Source: Sporothrix humicola | Lineage: Eukaryota; Ascomycota; Sordariomycetes; Ophiostomatales; Ophiostomataceae | Length of the DNA: 64,000 nt | Direction of reading: 5' to 3' | Assembly: GCA_021396245.1 (NCBI GenBank) | Contig: WNYE01000093.1 | Location: 95,067-159,066 of the forward strand | Shown: positions 19,696-31,463 of the stretch, one piece after another | How positions within the stretch are numbered: position 1 is the stretch's first letter | How the letters are laid out: each line of letters starts with the position of its first letter | Notes under the pieces: generated by a model | Databases searched by the model: none | What the model was told of the DNA's origin: nothing | The model's input: the letters and a program-made list of their open reading frames with translations, nothing else | Position numbers and translations under genes: made by a program

Positions 19696-22482
19696 GGTTG
19701 GGGCAAAGGAGGCAAGTGAACAAAATAAAAGAGTGTAATAGTTGGATGAATTAACGAGTGAGAAAATTAAGAGAGGGCACTATGAGACCAAAGGATGGGT
19801 TCAGTGAAGACCGATGCACTGGTATCTCACGATGTCGCCGTGATGATCACCCACTGTTGTCTGATTCAGAGCGACAATCATCTGGGTTTATACAGATTGG
19901 GGGCAGGTGATGTTTAGATTGATGGATCCAGTGTAAATGAACGTATGTAAGTGAGGCATACCCAATGTGGATACCCGAGTATCGAAGAGTCCAACGTTGC
20001 GCCTGTCGCGTTATTCGCGGATGGACATGTGGGAGTCGTGTTGTGAGAATTCAAAAATACCAAGAAGGATGCAGTGGAATCATACATTCAGGAGGCTTGA
20101 TGGATGCAACAGACCAAAGCCTATGGTTCTGTCTACATTGTCAACGTGCTCGCCTTCGCGAGTCATGATGGATGGGCATGTTCACTCTGAATGTTTGTGG
20201 ATGCCTTCATGTTCAGATGAGATGAAGTACACTTGCTGACATTGAATAAACCATGGCAGACCCTGGCAAGACTGATGTTGTAGACGACGCTAAAGAATCA
20301 ACCGTCCATGTCAGGATCATAACCCTGCCCTTGCCATCGTCGCTTTCTTTGATATCCCCTGTCTTCGTATGCGGCTATTTTCGTAAAGACCGTTCCTTGC
20401 ATCTCACCTTCCTAAGTCGTCTTACACAAGCACAGAGTTTTACAGATGAAGTGTGCTGCGATGCATCGCTACCATATTTTAACCGCTGTCCGGGCACCTG
20501 CGGGGCGTGGCGGAGGCAAAGAAGAGAGAGTAGAAAAAGAAAATGAGATTGCGTGTGGGGGTTGCTGCTACGGAGTACTCTGCACCATATTTGACTCCGG
20601 GATGACGATCTTGGAGGAATCAAGCATGGTACAGCTTCCAGTATCGACCAGATGGGCCGAGATGCGGTCCAGGCCAGGCTAAGACGAAAAGCATAACCAG
20701 GAAATATTCAAGCTTACCTTTCTGTGCATCGACACCTCCGCAACATAAGACAAACAAATGGGATGGAGGCACTGCGGGAAGAGACAGCGGCACGTATGGT
20801 CCGAAAAGGGAATACCAAAAAGTCGTCACATACAAATGTGGAAGGCAGTTAATGGGATCGCCAAGACAGTTTCCATAATGGAACCGACCTGCAGGTACGC
20901 CAACCCGCGCCCACTGAATGCGGCACGGGCAAGACCGACGTCGAAAAAAGCTCCGGTATTGTCCGCTGTGGGAGGCGTGGAAGATGTGGGGAGTCGGGAC
21001 GTAGACATAAGGCAGATCATCAGTTGAAAGGAGACGATATTTGGAATAAAATAGGATATTTTTGAACAAGCAGTAAAAATAATTTTTAATGTCACGATGG
21101 GTTTACAAGGTGGTTGTTTGGGTTTTGGTATCTGTTTATCTTCATCCATGTTGGTGTTGCTTTTGTCAATTTTCTACAGTTTGTTGTTTCCAAAGACGCT
21201 GAACGACACACCTTATCACAGGGTGTCCCAGTAAATCAGGATACCCAGAAATCCCACGGGCCGTTGCGGCTTGGGTGCGTCTTGGAGGTCTTGGAATCCC
21301 AAACGTTGTCGTTGAATCTCTTGGACACTCTTGGAATTCTTGGGCGGCATGTCCTTGAGAAGCTTATTTCCATGTGCATCTGAAGAGAGAGTGCCCCTTG
21401 AAGGATTCTGCGCTGGACGATAGTAGGTTTAATGGATGAAATCTAAAAGACAAAAGACGATGAGTGGGTTCAACGTAACCATACTCCAGTGCGATCTGCA
21501 CGCCACTCCCGCATGTGGAACAGCAGAAAATAGGAGACAGTCGAGAAAGTGAGGTTGAAAGAAGCTCAAACTAAGGAGTCAGAACACACGTGCTACCTCT
21601 TGGCCACAGCATTGGACAGATCAAGGTCAGGATTTCATGGGGCTGCAGGGATTCGGTATCCACTAAAGAGGCCATTTACAGGGCCCGGACCCTAGCCTCC
21701 ATGGCTTTGGCGGCCTTTTTCTGATCCTGAACGGCCGAATCCTTCACTGCGACTTGCCCTGATTCCCCGCACTAAGGTCGCTAAAGAGTGGCTTCACTCA
21801 GAAGAGAAAAACCGCCAAATGGCAAATGGCCGGTACCTTGCATGGCCCGCGGGCGCTGTTGTTTTTCGAGTGCCATGGTCGTCCCGATAGCCCGCTAGCC
21901 CTACGGTTATTGAGTTGAAGGTCTTGGTTGTTTTCTTCCCCCTTTATTCTTGTCTTGCCGTCCAGTAGTGCCGGGACGTGGACGGCTGACACGGTCTGTT
22001 TCCAAATACAGTCCCCATTCTGGGATAGCGAGATCGACAAGACTTTGGATCTGGCTCAGACCCATGTTACATTCTCAATTTTGTGCCTTTCCATCTGACC
22101 AAGAGAGAGCTTCGCACAAAAGTGTGGCCGTCTTTGTTGCGCTCGTCGTCTTTGCGCATACCGAGCATGTCCTGGTAGTCGGTAATTCCCGCACCTGCTG
22201 TTTCACTAGCAATCCTCTTGGGCTCTTTTGGTCTTTTAGATTTTGTACCTTTACACAATCCTTCCATCCTCTCATCCCAAGTGTAGCTTGTAACCGTTTC
22301 CTTCCTTTGCACCACTGCGCCTATCTTCCCTCGTCACTCATTCTACCCAGTTCCAGCCTTGTGATTCCTTGCCAAAGGGCCACTCCACACTCTCTAGCAT
22401 CCACATCCACACATCGCCAAAAACGCATCGCCTGAATCCTGAACTTCATTGCAAAGCACAGCATCATCGCATCATCGCAACA
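19696..22482. other. Long intergenic region (2.8 kb), no supported gene
   Basis: Upstream of both the LysM gene and the DUF7136-like gene. Open stretches are short and lack signals of real coding sequence. A 44-codon minus-strand frame near 21235-21368 (begins MPPKNSK, ends YWDTL) is the only mildly interesting one and is unassignable. Long intergenic spaces are common beside secreted-protein genes in fungi. Confidence 0.4.
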
Positions 22483-23334
22483 ATGACCATCCGCCGGGCA
22501 GCCGCTATGCTCGCCGGCGTCATGGCTTCGGCCAGCGTCGTCGCCGCCACGACGTTCCCGCAGACTGTTGAAATCGACCTCATCTTCCCCCGAAACGAGA
22601 CTTACGCGCCGTCCGCCGTCTTCCCCGTCGTTTTTGCCCTCCAGAACCCGGCTCTTGTCCCCTCTCTCGACCCCGTCTTTGACCTCCAGCTGTGGCAGAA
22701 CATTGCCCACAACGGCACTCTCGACCTCCCGTCCATTGATCTCGGCAGCGTCAACTTTACCAACACCACCAACGGCGGCCCCCTCTATGTTTACACGTAT
22801 GCTCTCAATATCAACACGACCAACAACGGCGCCGACGCGTCGACGCCGTACAACCTGGCCTGGCACTTTAGCGCCGGCAACTGCTCGGCCAGCGACAGCA
22901 GCAGCACCGAGGCGTCGTCGTTTGGCGGCGGTTTTGTGTTCAGCAACGTCGTTTTTACCATTGCCAAGGAGGGCGGCGTCGTTCCTTCCATCAACACTAC
23001 GGACGCCAACGCCTGCAAGGACCTTTCCTACCTCGCCTTCAATCTGACCGGAACCTTGACGGTGCCTAACCCGGCCAAACAGTGGGACGGCCACGCGTCG
23101 TGCGCCGTGTTTTCGGAGACGACGCCCACTCCTGTCTCCGGCAACCAGTGTGCTGCCACGGCCGACGCGTCTGTGGCCGCTAGCATTTCCGCTGCTGCCA
23201 CGTCCAAGGCATGCACTGCAGAGTCACCCGCCATCAGCTGCCCAGCCAAGTCGGCTGCTGTCCTTGGTGCTGCACATATGACCGCACTGATGGTTGGAGC
23301 ATGGACTGTGCTTGCAGTGGCCATGGCCCTGTAG
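22483..23334 (+). CDS. Secreted, probably GPI-anchored DUF7136-like protein
   Basis: Intronless, 283 residues from the ATG at 22483. It starts with a signal peptide (MTIRRAAAMLAGVMASASVV) and continues with TVEIDLIFPRNETYAPS and FPVVFALQNPAL, which I recognise as the opening of the fungal DUF7136 family. Several N-glycosylation sequons (NET, NGT, NTT) and four or more cysteines suit an extracellular domain. A Ser/Ala-rich stretch followed by a hydrophobic C-terminal tail (ALMVGAWTVLAVAMAL) suggests a GPI anchor. Function is unknown. It lies between the LysM protein and the chitinase, so a wall or surface role is plausible (inference). Confidence 0.82.
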   Translation: MTIRRAAAMLAGVMASASVVAATTFPQTVEIDLIFPRNETYAPSAVFPVVFALQNPALVPSLDPVFDLQLWQNIAHNGTLDLPSIDLGSVNFTNTTNGGPLYVYTYALNINTTNNGADASTPYNLAWHFSAGNCSASDSSSTEASSFGGGFVFSNVVFTIAKEGGVVPSINTTDANACKDLSYLAFNLTGTLTVPNPAKQWDGHASCAVFSETTPTPVSGNQCAATADASVAASISAAATSKACTAESPAISCPAKSAAVLGAAHMTALMVGAWTVLAVAMAL

Positions 23335-25482
23335 TTACATGGGCATGCTATACCTTGTACATAGTCCCTTACCATAATCACATAATTTTAACAAAACTGG
23401 AGGGGGGGTAGTTTGAGCAGCAAAGCAACTAAAGCTGTACTCACTCAATATGACAATATTACTGATTCCCCTCCTACCTTTCCACATTTACTGTACAAAC
23501 ATATTCTGATTACATAGTACTTAACAATATTCTGAATTAATTTTTATTATTTTTATTTTCTGTTTAATTTTTCAGCGTCAAATTTTTATCCTGAATACTT
23601 TTTTTAAAAAAAAAATAAAAAAAATTATCACAAGACTTTTTTTTTCCTTTACAACAGAATGGTAATTGAAAGAAAATAGTACCATGGTGTAAACATCACA
23701 GGAAAATGTGAGTCTGACTCGGTAAACAGATGCAGTCTTCCATGCAAGAGACAATAGATTGCATCTTGGAGACCAACGCGCTAGATCCTGCGTTCCTGCA
23801 TGATGCATTGTAGAGAATCGCTCGACCGCAGTTCACGATCCCACAGCTCAAGCCACATGATCCTTAATAGGGACTAATGTTTATGAACATCTCGACTACT
23901 TTTTTTTTAATACAATCAGGAAGATGCCACCTACTTGTCGTGGAATAATGAACAATAAGTCGGATCATATGAGAAGTGGCTCCGAGTTTACGCCGTCGCT
24001 CAATCCTGACTGGTACGGCATATGGACCACATAGCCGATATTTAGAAAGCACGTTTACAGCGCCTTTGCAGATGTTACGTTTCCATGGCTGCGAACGTTC
24101 AGAGATGTGCCTGAAAAAGACGTAAATAACTGTGCAAAGTCCTTGGCCCACTGTTGAAGGATTCCAAATTGCAACTTGACAAAATACAACGAAAACCGTC
24201 AAAGCCACCCCACGTGCATCACGACTCAACTGACCGATGGTCCACGGGAATACATCGGTGTCGAGATCTTGGGTGCATCGAGCAGGTCTGGACATGATCA
24301 TGGGTTTTGATGTCGGTCTTCGGCGGCGTCACTATAATTCCTTTCAAACCATACTCTGAAAAGTACGCTTAAGTTGTGCTTGTTTGCCTGCACCTGAATT
24401 AGACTTAAGATTAAATTCTGCAATGCCACCCACAATGTCCAGTTCCTGCCGCCTTCTAGTCCTCGGGGGTAGCCATAAGCCCCTGGCCCCCACTGACCCT
24501 AGTCGATCGGCGCGATGGAGCCCTGACCGGGATTACATGCTTAGCCAAAAGTTCGGGTCTTGGCGCGTGCCGATCCCGTCGACGCCGTCCATTTCAGATT
24601 TGAGTTTGTTCTAAAGAAGTAATGCTCCTTGATTTTTTTTCTTGTTCGCTTTGAGAATCGGTCGTGCACATGTGTCGGTATTCTCTTGGGAATGGTCGAA
24701 AGCCCAACAGGGTTGAGGGAGAGGACCCCATTTTGCGTGAGACTTTAGACGAACAGGGGTTCGTGTAAGTGAAGGTGAGAATGTGGACAAGGGAGCCATT
24801 GCATGGGATGAATTTGGAACTTTTTTGTCTGCAACGAGGCTGATGTGTGGGCAGATGTGGGCTCTGGAATCTTGATGCTGAAGTCGGCGGCAAAAGCTTC
24901 AACGCCGAACCTGACAAAAATACAAACAAGAAATGGAATAATGGCAATGGTCTCACAAAAATAGTCGTTGCAACGAACTTGGGCAGTGGCACGGGATGCA
25001 TCCTGCCAGGGGAAGGAAAGGGGCATACAGCTGAACTGTACACGGGCCGTAACTGTATCAATCCCTGTTTTGCCGCCGTAGCCGTTCTTGTAAGCGCGAT
25101 GTGTGGGAAGACTATGGCCAGTCGTGGCCAGGGTTTACACACGAAGGCATCGGGCAGGTGTTGTTCTTGTCTGTATCGTCACGTCGTCAAAAGGGCACGC
25201 TCGTCCGCCATGATCGTCTCTTGATATCGGGAGAAAAGAAGACACCAGACTCCAAGGCCCCTGCTTGGCTCTCTTGGCTCATTCACTCGTTCTTTCCTCT
25301 TTTGTTGATATCTTCTTTCCTTTTCTGGATCATCTGCTCTTGTCAACTTCACAGGGCAGGTGCCAGTCTAATTCTTGAGTCGTTTCGGCTCGGTCGCTCC
25401 TTCCCAGTCAATATTTTGGCATTCGTTCTTTCCTGTTTTTACAGTCCTAATTTTTTACCCCTTTCCGTCACCCCTTTCCACA
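23335..25482. other. Intergenic region (2.1 kb), no supported gene
   Basis: Upstream region of the chitinase. It contains AT-rich patches near 23540-23650 and C/T-rich sequence just before the chitinase start. A 145-codon minus-strand frame (23864-24301) shows no recognisable family and was not called. Confidence 0.4.
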
Positions 25483-28400
25483 ATGTTGCCTTCGTGGATG
25501 ACATCTGTGGCTGCGGCCGGCGCTGCGCTGCTGTCGTCCGGACTCATCGGCGGCGTTCAGGCATCGTCCTACTCCACGGTCCGCATGCCCGCTAGCCCAG
25601 GTTACCGCGGCCGTGAGCACAACTGCCCGACGTCCTGTGCCATAACTGGTCCCGACCCGGCCAACTGGCCCGTCTACCAGAACTTGCACCAGCTCGACCA
25701 GTGCGGCGAGACCATCTTTTACCACATCTCGCTCTTTGACAACGTCGACGACAACACGGTCAAGAACCACCGCATTTTTGCTTGCACATCCTATGGCTCG
25801 TTCAAGGATGCCGGCCCGGCTGCGTCGACAATGCGTGTCCAGCAGACGCTGAACAATGCCACCTTCACCATTGGCCACTGGGATGAGAACGCACCCACGG
25901 GTGTCGATCTGCGCGACCTGTCCCGCCAGATGCGCCGCTTCCTCAAGTCGGGCTACCAGGCCACGCCCGGCAACACGAGCACGTCGTACGCCGAGACCAA
26001 GTCCAAGACTCTGCCGCAGATCTTGTTTGCCCAGACCAAGGGCGGCACCGTCGGTCTGTACGTCGGCAAGGCCGTGCAGAGCCTGTCGTCGGTCAACGGC
26101 GCGCTCAAATCGCTCGAGTCGTCGCTGACGGCGACCAACGAGACGACTGGCACGGTGGCCATGGAGCTGTGCGGCACGCACTATGACGCCGACCACATTA
26201 TCGGCTTCATTGCGACGAGCAACACATCCTTTGCGCCTGTTCAGCAGGTCCTGCAGTCGTGGTCCAAGGCCACCTGCATTGACTACAACTCGACCGAGAC
26301 GTTTGTGAGCCCTGTCAGCTTCACGACGCCGCTGGCCATTCCTGCCTCCAATTCCTCTTCGTCGGCGTCCAACAGCACGTCCAAGATTGCTGCCCGCGGC
26401 TTCCGTGGTCTCGAGAGCCGCTCTGCGTCTCTTTCTCCCCGCGCCGACTGCACGACTGTCCAAGTTGTCTTTGGCGACACGTGTGGCACGCTGGCCACCA
26501 AGTGTGGCATCTCGGGTGCCGACTTCACAACGTATAACTCGGACGAAAACCTGTGCTCGTCGCTGCAGCCTGGCCAGCATGTCTGCTGCTCGTCTGGTAC
26601 CCTCCCTTCATTTGCTCCCAAGCCCAATGACGACGGCTCGTGCTACAGCTACACGGTCGTGGCCAACGACAACTGTGCTGTGCTGTCCGCTGCGTACGAC
26701 CTGACCAACGAGAAGATCGAGAGCTTCAACAACAACACCTGGGGCTGGCAGGGTTGCGGTAACGTGCTGCTTGGTGCCGTAATCTGCCTAAGCACCGGCG
26801 ACCCGCCGATGCCTGCTGCTGTTCCCAACGCTGTCTGTGGTCCCCAGGTCGTCGGTACTGTTCCCGGTCCTGGTGGCACTTTCAACCTGTCTGGCCTCAA
26901 CCCTTGCGCTCTCAATGCCTGCTGTGATATTTGGGGCCAGTGCGGTGTGACCGAAGAGTTTTGCACGGACACCTCTCTCGGTCCCCCGGGCACGGCCAAG
27001 AACGGCACCAACGGCTGCATCTCCAACTGTGGTACCGACGTTGTGTCCGGCCCAGGCCCTGCCAGCCCCATCAACCTGGCCTACTTTGAGGGTTTCGGCA
27101 TGGACCGTCCCTGTCTTTACCAGGACGCCTCGCAGCTCAGCAACAGCCTGACTCACATCCACTTTGCCTTTGGTACGCTCGACCCCGACACCTATGCGGT
27201 CAATGTCGGAACGACGGCCAGTACCTACGAGTTTGACAGCTTCCGCCGTCTGGGCAGCAGCTTCCACCGTGTCCTGACCATTGGTGGCTGGACTTTCTCG
27301 ACCGATCCCAGCACCTACAACATTTTCCGTAGCGGTGTCACCTCGGCCAACCGTGTCAAGATGGCCACGGCCATTGCCAACTTTATCACGGACAATGATC
27401 TGGACGGCATCGACATTGACTGGGAGTACCCTGGCGCACCCGATATTCCGGGAATCCCCGCCGGCAACGAGGACGACGGTACCAACTTCCTGGCCTTCCT
27501 TGTCATCCTCAAGAACATGCTGCCCGGCAAGACGGTCAGTATCGCTGCTCCCTCGTCGTACTGGTACCTCAAGCAGTTCCCCATTGAGGAGATAGGCGAG
27601 GTCGTCGACTACATTGTCTTTATGACCTACGATCTGCACGGCCAATGGGACAGCGGTAACGGCTACGCCCAGGAGGGTTGTTCGACGGGCAACTGCCTGC
27701 GCTCGCACGTCAACATCACCGAGACCATGAACTCCCTGGCCATGATCACCAAGGCCGGCGTTCCCTCGGCCAAGGTTGTCGTTGGTGTCACTAGCTATGG
27801 TCGCTCTTTCGGTATGACCGACCCTAGCTGCTATGGCCCCGAGTGCACGTTCGGTGGTGGTGCTGCCGGCTCGACTGCCGTCCCTGGTCCTTGCACTGGC
27901 ACTGCCGGCTACCTCGCCGATGCCGAGATCTACGACATTATGCAGGGCACCGACGGCTCGACCAACAGTAAAAAGGTCCGCCGTGACAGCACCGCCTTGT
28001 CTAGTCGTGTCAGCCAGTACTACTACGACGAGGACAGTGACAGTCAGGTGCTGGTCTACGACGACAACCAGTGGGTCTCGTTCATGACGCCCGACATTCT
28101 GGCCTCGCGTACCGCCAAGTATGCCGACCTCGGACTCGGTGGCACCACCAACTGGGCCATTGACCTCGAGGAGTACCACGACCCACCAGGCAGCCTCGCG
28201 AACTGGGACTCGTTCCTGCTGGCCATCAAGCTCGGCATCAACCCGACTTCGCAGCTCGCCGTCGACCCGACGCAGCTGACCGGCAACTGGACCAAGCTGA
28301 CCTGCACGGACCCGGCCGTCACCAATGTCCTGACCATGAGCTCCGAGGAGCGCTGGGACGGCATGGACTGCACGGACGCCTGGAACGACGTCATTAGTGT

Positions 28401-30039
28401 GTGGAACAACGTCGACATCCACAACGGTGTGTACCTGTCGGCCTCCATCTCGGCGTCCATCAACGGCCCCGAGAGCTCCAACTGCGGCTCGCTTGCGGCC
28501 ACCAGCAACTGCGACCGCATTTTGCTGTGCAAGGACGTCGAAGGTACTACAGGCTCGGGCCCTGCCGCCTACGAGATCTGGAACTCGCTGGTGTACGTCC
28601 ACGAGATCTACGAGACCTTCCACGACACCATCATCCAGGCCGCCGCGCTCTCGCTCAACCCGTCTCTCGACGAGTTTGAGAACGTCTTTGCCCCCGTCAC
28701 GCCGCCCGATGACACGTGGCTCAACATTCTGTTGGCCTTTGTCAACTTGGCCGGCACCGTTGTCGTCTCTGGCTTCTTCAACTCGATCCTCAAGGCCCTG
28801 CCCTTCTTCCGTGCCCACGGCGTCCAGTACGACAACTACAAGGACACGGCCAAGGCGTTGGTCAGTTTCGGTGTCTCGGTGACGAGCGAGTATGTCACCG
28901 GCAATGAGGGCGACTGGACCGCGGGCGCCCAAACCCACTTCAACAAGTACCTGGGCCAGGTCGTCGACATCTGGGCCAACACCACCGAGGCGCAGCTGGG
29001 CCAGATCTTTAGCGGCCAGCCCGACACGCTGCCTGTTCTCGCCGGTCTGATCGACAAGGGCCAGATGATTGAGGGTGCCGACGGTTCCAACAGCGCTGCC
29101 GGTACTGCTCCCAACGTCGGTGTCTCAGATGCCACCACGTCTGTCGTGGAGGCCAGCATTGTCCTGGCTTTCTATGCGTTTGCCATCCCGGCCGTCTGGC
29201 GCGCTGCTGGTACTGGTGCTTTCATTCTGGACACGGGTGCCGACTGCTCTGATTTGAGTGTTGCCTCCGAGTACGTCGACACCTCCATGGCCAAGCAGGC
29301 CATGGGCTGTGTCGATAACCGCCTGTATTTCTTGGCCTATCCTGATGGCGCTTCCAGCACGACCTGCCCGCTTGAGGGCTCGTGCACGGACAACTCCTTC
29401 TCGCTGCCCCACGGTGTCGACCAGCTCGACGGCAAGGACTGGGGCGGTGTCACCGTCTCGGACATTGTCACCGGCTCCGTGCGCACGTACCTCCAGAACG
29501 GCAACAAGAACGGCGGCGCCGTCGCCGACCCGTCCGACCTGGGTACCCGCAACAACCTGTACGACCAAGACATTACCACCCCCGGCTATATTCGGCTTCC
29601 CGTCTGCTCCGGCCAGCTGGCCTTTAGCAACTGGGACCGCTACAGCGACCGCACCCTCGAGAACTGGCCCTGCTACGTCCCGCCGCCCGCAAACGACTGC
29701 GAGTCGTCGAGCTTTATCGATCAGACCTCGGACGCCTCGCCTTCGGTCGAGGACTGCATGCAGATTGTCAACAACATTGTGGGCACGGACGGCCGCTGGG
29801 AGGTCCAGACCGCTGGCAAGGCGCAGCACCAGCTCGTGCAGTACGGCAACTGCAAGTTTGGCATCCAGGCGACCAACCTGCACGGCAACATCTACTTCCA
29901 CATTGCCGCGTCGGACATTGTCGACATTATCACCGACTCGGTCAATCAGTTTGGCGGCAGCGGCAAGGTCGGCGCCAAGGGCTACATGGACTGCGGCGGC
30001 AACATCAACTCGCAGGACGTTATGTGGGGTCTGTACTAG
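25483..30039 (+). CDS. Subgroup C chitinase: 2x LysM, CBM18, GH18 and C-terminal Hce2 domain
   Basis: Intronless, 1518 residues from the ATG at 25483, chosen because it opens a signal peptide (MLPSWMTSVAAAGAALLSSG). Domains in order: an N-terminal region; LysM modules at about 322-368 and 386-432; a cysteine-rich chitin-binding type 1 (CBM18) domain at about 451-515; GH18 at about 530-905 with RVLTIGGW and DGIDIDWE at 641-648 (catalytic Glu648); a long downstream region; and a C-terminal domain at about 1404-1516 (NDCESSSF..CMQIVNNI..) matching the Hce2 (Ecp2-homologue) fold. Such LysM-CBM18-GH18 proteins resemble the yeast killer-toxin chitinase subunit and are linked with attack on fungal walls; Hce2 fusions to them are known. 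Secreted. Whether it serves mycoparasitism, self-remodelling or antagonism cannot be told. Confidence 0.93.
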   Translation: MLPSWMTSVAAAGAALLSSGLIGGVQASSYSTVRMPASPGYRGREHNCPTSCAITGPDPANWPVYQNLHQLDQCGETIFYHISLFDNVDDNTVKNHRIFACTSYGSFKDAGPAASTMRVQQTLNNATFTIGHWDENAPTGVDLRDLSRQMRRFLKSGYQATPGNTSTSYAETKSKTLPQILFAQTKGGTVGLYVGKAVQSLSSVNGALKSLESSLTATNETTGTVAMELCGTHYDADHIIGFIATSNTSFAPVQQVLQSWSKATCIDYNSTETFVSPVSFTTPLAIPASNSSSSASNSTSKIAARGFRGLESRSASLSPRADCTTVQVVFGDTCGTLATKCGISGADFTTYNSDENLCSSLQPGQHVCCSSGTLPSFAPKPNDDGSCYSYTVVANDNCAVLSAAYDLTNEKIESFNNNTWGWQGCGNVLLGAVICLSTGDPPMPAAVPNAVCGPQVVGTVPGPGGTFNLSGLNPCALNACCDIWGQCGVTEEFCTDTSLGPPGTAKNGTNGCISNCGTDVVSGPGPASPINLAYFEGFGMDRPCLYQDASQLSNSLTHIHFAFGTLDPDTYAVNVGTTASTYEFDSFRRLGSSFHRVLTIGGWTFSTDPSTYNIFRSGVTSANRVKMATAIANFITDNDLDGIDIDWEYPGAPDIPGIPAGNEDDGTNFLAFLVILKNMLPGKTVSIAAPSSYWYLKQFPIEEIGEVVDYIVFMTYDLHGQWDSGNGYAQEGCSTGNCLRSHVNITETMNSLAMITKAGVPSAKVVVGVTSYGRSFGMTDPSCYGPECTFGGGAAGSTAVPGPCTGTAGYLADAEIYDIMQGTDGSTNSKKVRRDSTALSSRVSQYYYDEDSDSQVLVYDDNQWVSFMTPDILASRTAKYADLGLGGTTNWAIDLEEYHDPPGSLANWDSFLLAIKLGINPTSQLAVDPTQLTGNWTKLTCTDPAVTNVLTMSSEERWDGMDCTDAWNDVISVWNNVDIHNGVYLSASISASINGPESSNCGSLAATSNCDRILLCKDVEGTTGSGPAAYEIWNSLVYVHEIYETFHDTIIQAAALSLNPSLDEFENVFAPVTPPDDTWLNILLAFVNLAGTVVVSGFFNSILKALPFFRAHGVQYDNYKDTAKALVSFGVSVTSEYVTGNEGDWTAGAQTHFNKYLGQVVDIWANTTEAQLGQIFSGQPDTLPVLAGLIDKGQMIEGADGSNSAAGTAPNVGVSDATTSVVEASIVLAFYAFAIPAVWRAAGTGAFILDTGADCSDLSVASEYVDTSMAKQAMGCVDNRLYFLAYPDGASSTTCPLEGSCTDNSFSLPHGVDQLDGKDWGGVTVSDIVTGSVRTYLQNGNKNGGAVADPSDLGTRNNLYDQDITTPGYIRLPVCSGQLAFSNWDRYSDRTLENWPCYVPPPANDCESSSFIDQTSDASPSVEDCMQIVNNIVGTDGRWEVQTAGKAQHQLVQYGNCKFGIQATNLHGNIYFHIAASDIVDIITDSVNQFGGSGKVGAKGYMDCGGNINSQDVMWGLY

Positions 30040-30668
30040 AGGGCAGTGGTGTAGATTTTGTTGATGGATTTGGGATGATTCTGGTTGTGTTTGATACTTC
30101 TCTTCTTCTCTGTACATATTAGCTTCTTTTGATCCTTTTCACATTTTTTGACATACCGTCTCCTTTTCATTTGTTTACCAATACACTTTTGTCTTTGCGC
30201 GGCTCATTGTTGGCTTGTTGACTTACACGGACAATTGAATTCAAATTGAGGGGCAAGAAAACAAATCCAGTACAAAGGTACAAGTGAGCTTCTTTTTAAC
30301 CTCCAAAACCCCGCCAGTGCCTGCCGGGTTGTCCGCCGGCCGAGTTGAGCACTGGCCTGAAACGGCATGCAGTTCGCGGCGCATTAGCGGGGCCTTTGGT
30401 GCAGGTAGTGCAGTAGTGCGGGTTATCAAGGTTGGTTGGAGTGGTTCGATCGGTTGTTCAATCCCCGTCGCGTTGCCCCATTCCCTAACCACCCCGCCAT
30501 GAGCTCGAGCTTCTGTCAGTCTCTGTCAGTTCTTGCCCGTTTTCAATTTCGATTGCTTCTCTTTCTGATATGAAATTAATGTATTCAAACTCTATGTAAT
30601 GTAATGATGCGCTTCGTATTTTTGGTTCTGTCCTCGCTTCGCTCGTAGTTCTCTTTTCTCCGCTTCGC
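30040..30668. other. Convergent 3' flanks, no gene
   Basis: 629 bp between the chitinase stop and the SDR stop on the opposite strand. C/T-rich stretches only. Confidence 0.4.
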
Positions 30669-31463
30669 TTAGCAGTTCCAGCCGCCGTCGACTGAGATGC
30701 ACTGTCCGCTGATGTAGCTGGCATTGCTGCTCAGCAGGAACACAACCAGCTCGGCGACCTCGGCGGCCTGGCCCGTGCGCTTGAGCGCAATCGACTCGGG
30801 CGTCGCCGACACCGTAGCCTTGCCGCCGCGCGCAGCCAGCGAGGCCCGCAGCATCGGCGTGTCGACGAAGCCGGGCGCGACGCAGTTGACCCGGATGCCC
30901 TGCGGGCCGAGCTCCTTGGCCGAGGCCCGCGTCAGGCCCACGACGCCGTGCTTGGAGCTGCAGTAGGCCACGGAGCCAGGCGCGCCCATGATGCCCATGA
31001 TGCTGGCGGCGTTGACAATCGAGCCGTCGACGTTGACGCCCTTTTCACGCATGGTGGCGGCCTGGGCGCGGACGCAGTGCATGAGGCCTGTGAGGTTGAT
31101 CGCAATGTTCAAGTCCCAGTTGTCCTCGTCCTCGTCGGCGACGTGGTTCTTGTAGTTGGGCTTGAAGACGCCGGCAATGTTGGCGGCACCGTCCAGGCGG
31201 CCCAGCGTAGCGACAGCATCGGCCGTCCAGGACTCGACGGCCTTGCGGTCGCGGACGTCGACAACGGCGCTGTGGACCTTGATGGAGTGGCCGGCGGCCT
31301 TGGCATCGGCCTCGGCCGTGGCGACGGCCTCTTTCAACAGATCCTCCTGGACGTCGGCAATGGAGAGGTTGGCGCCCAGCTTGGCCAGGGCCTTGACAGT
31401 TGCCAGACCAATGCCCGAGGCAGCGCCGGTGACAACAATGTTGGCTCCCTTGAGGACAGGCAT
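30669..31463 (-). CDS. Classical short-chain dehydrogenase/reductase
   Basis: Intronless, 264 residues. A Rossmann NAD(P)-binding motif TGAASGIG is at residues 12-19, with Asp37 (SIADVQ) after beta-2 favouring NAD. NIAG follows beta-4, the catalytic Ser lies in VNAASIMG, and the YxxxK motif is AYCSSKHG. PGFVDTPM and the C-terminal ISVDGGWNC are standard for the classical family (3-oxoacyl-ACP-reductase-like). It oxidises or reduces an alcohol/ketone in the cytosol. It has no obvious functional partner among neighbours: the chitinase converges on it and the RIP-mutated LINE lies upstream. Substrate unknown. Confidence 0.92.
   Translation of the reverse strand: MPVLKGANIVVTGAASGIGLATVKALAKLGANLSIADVQEDLLKEAVATAEADAKAAGHSIKVHSAVVDVRDRKAVESWTADAVATLGRLDGAANIAGVFKPNYKNHVADEDEDNWDLNIAINLTGLMHCVRAQAATMREKGVNVDGSIVNAASIMGIMGAPGSVAYCSSKHGVVGLTRASAKELGPQGIRVNCVAPGFVDTPMLRASLAARGGKATVSATPESIALKRTGQAAEVAELVVFLLSSNASYISGQCISVDGGWNC

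Noticed and set aside
23864..24301. 145-codon minus-strand frame upstream of the chitinase.
   Set aside because: No signal peptide, motif or family resemblance was seen, and no supporting splice structure.
25375..25482. 36-residue N-terminal extension of the chitinase from a TTG.
   Set aside because: The ATG at 25483 begins a good signal peptide; the extension lacks an ATG and would hide it.
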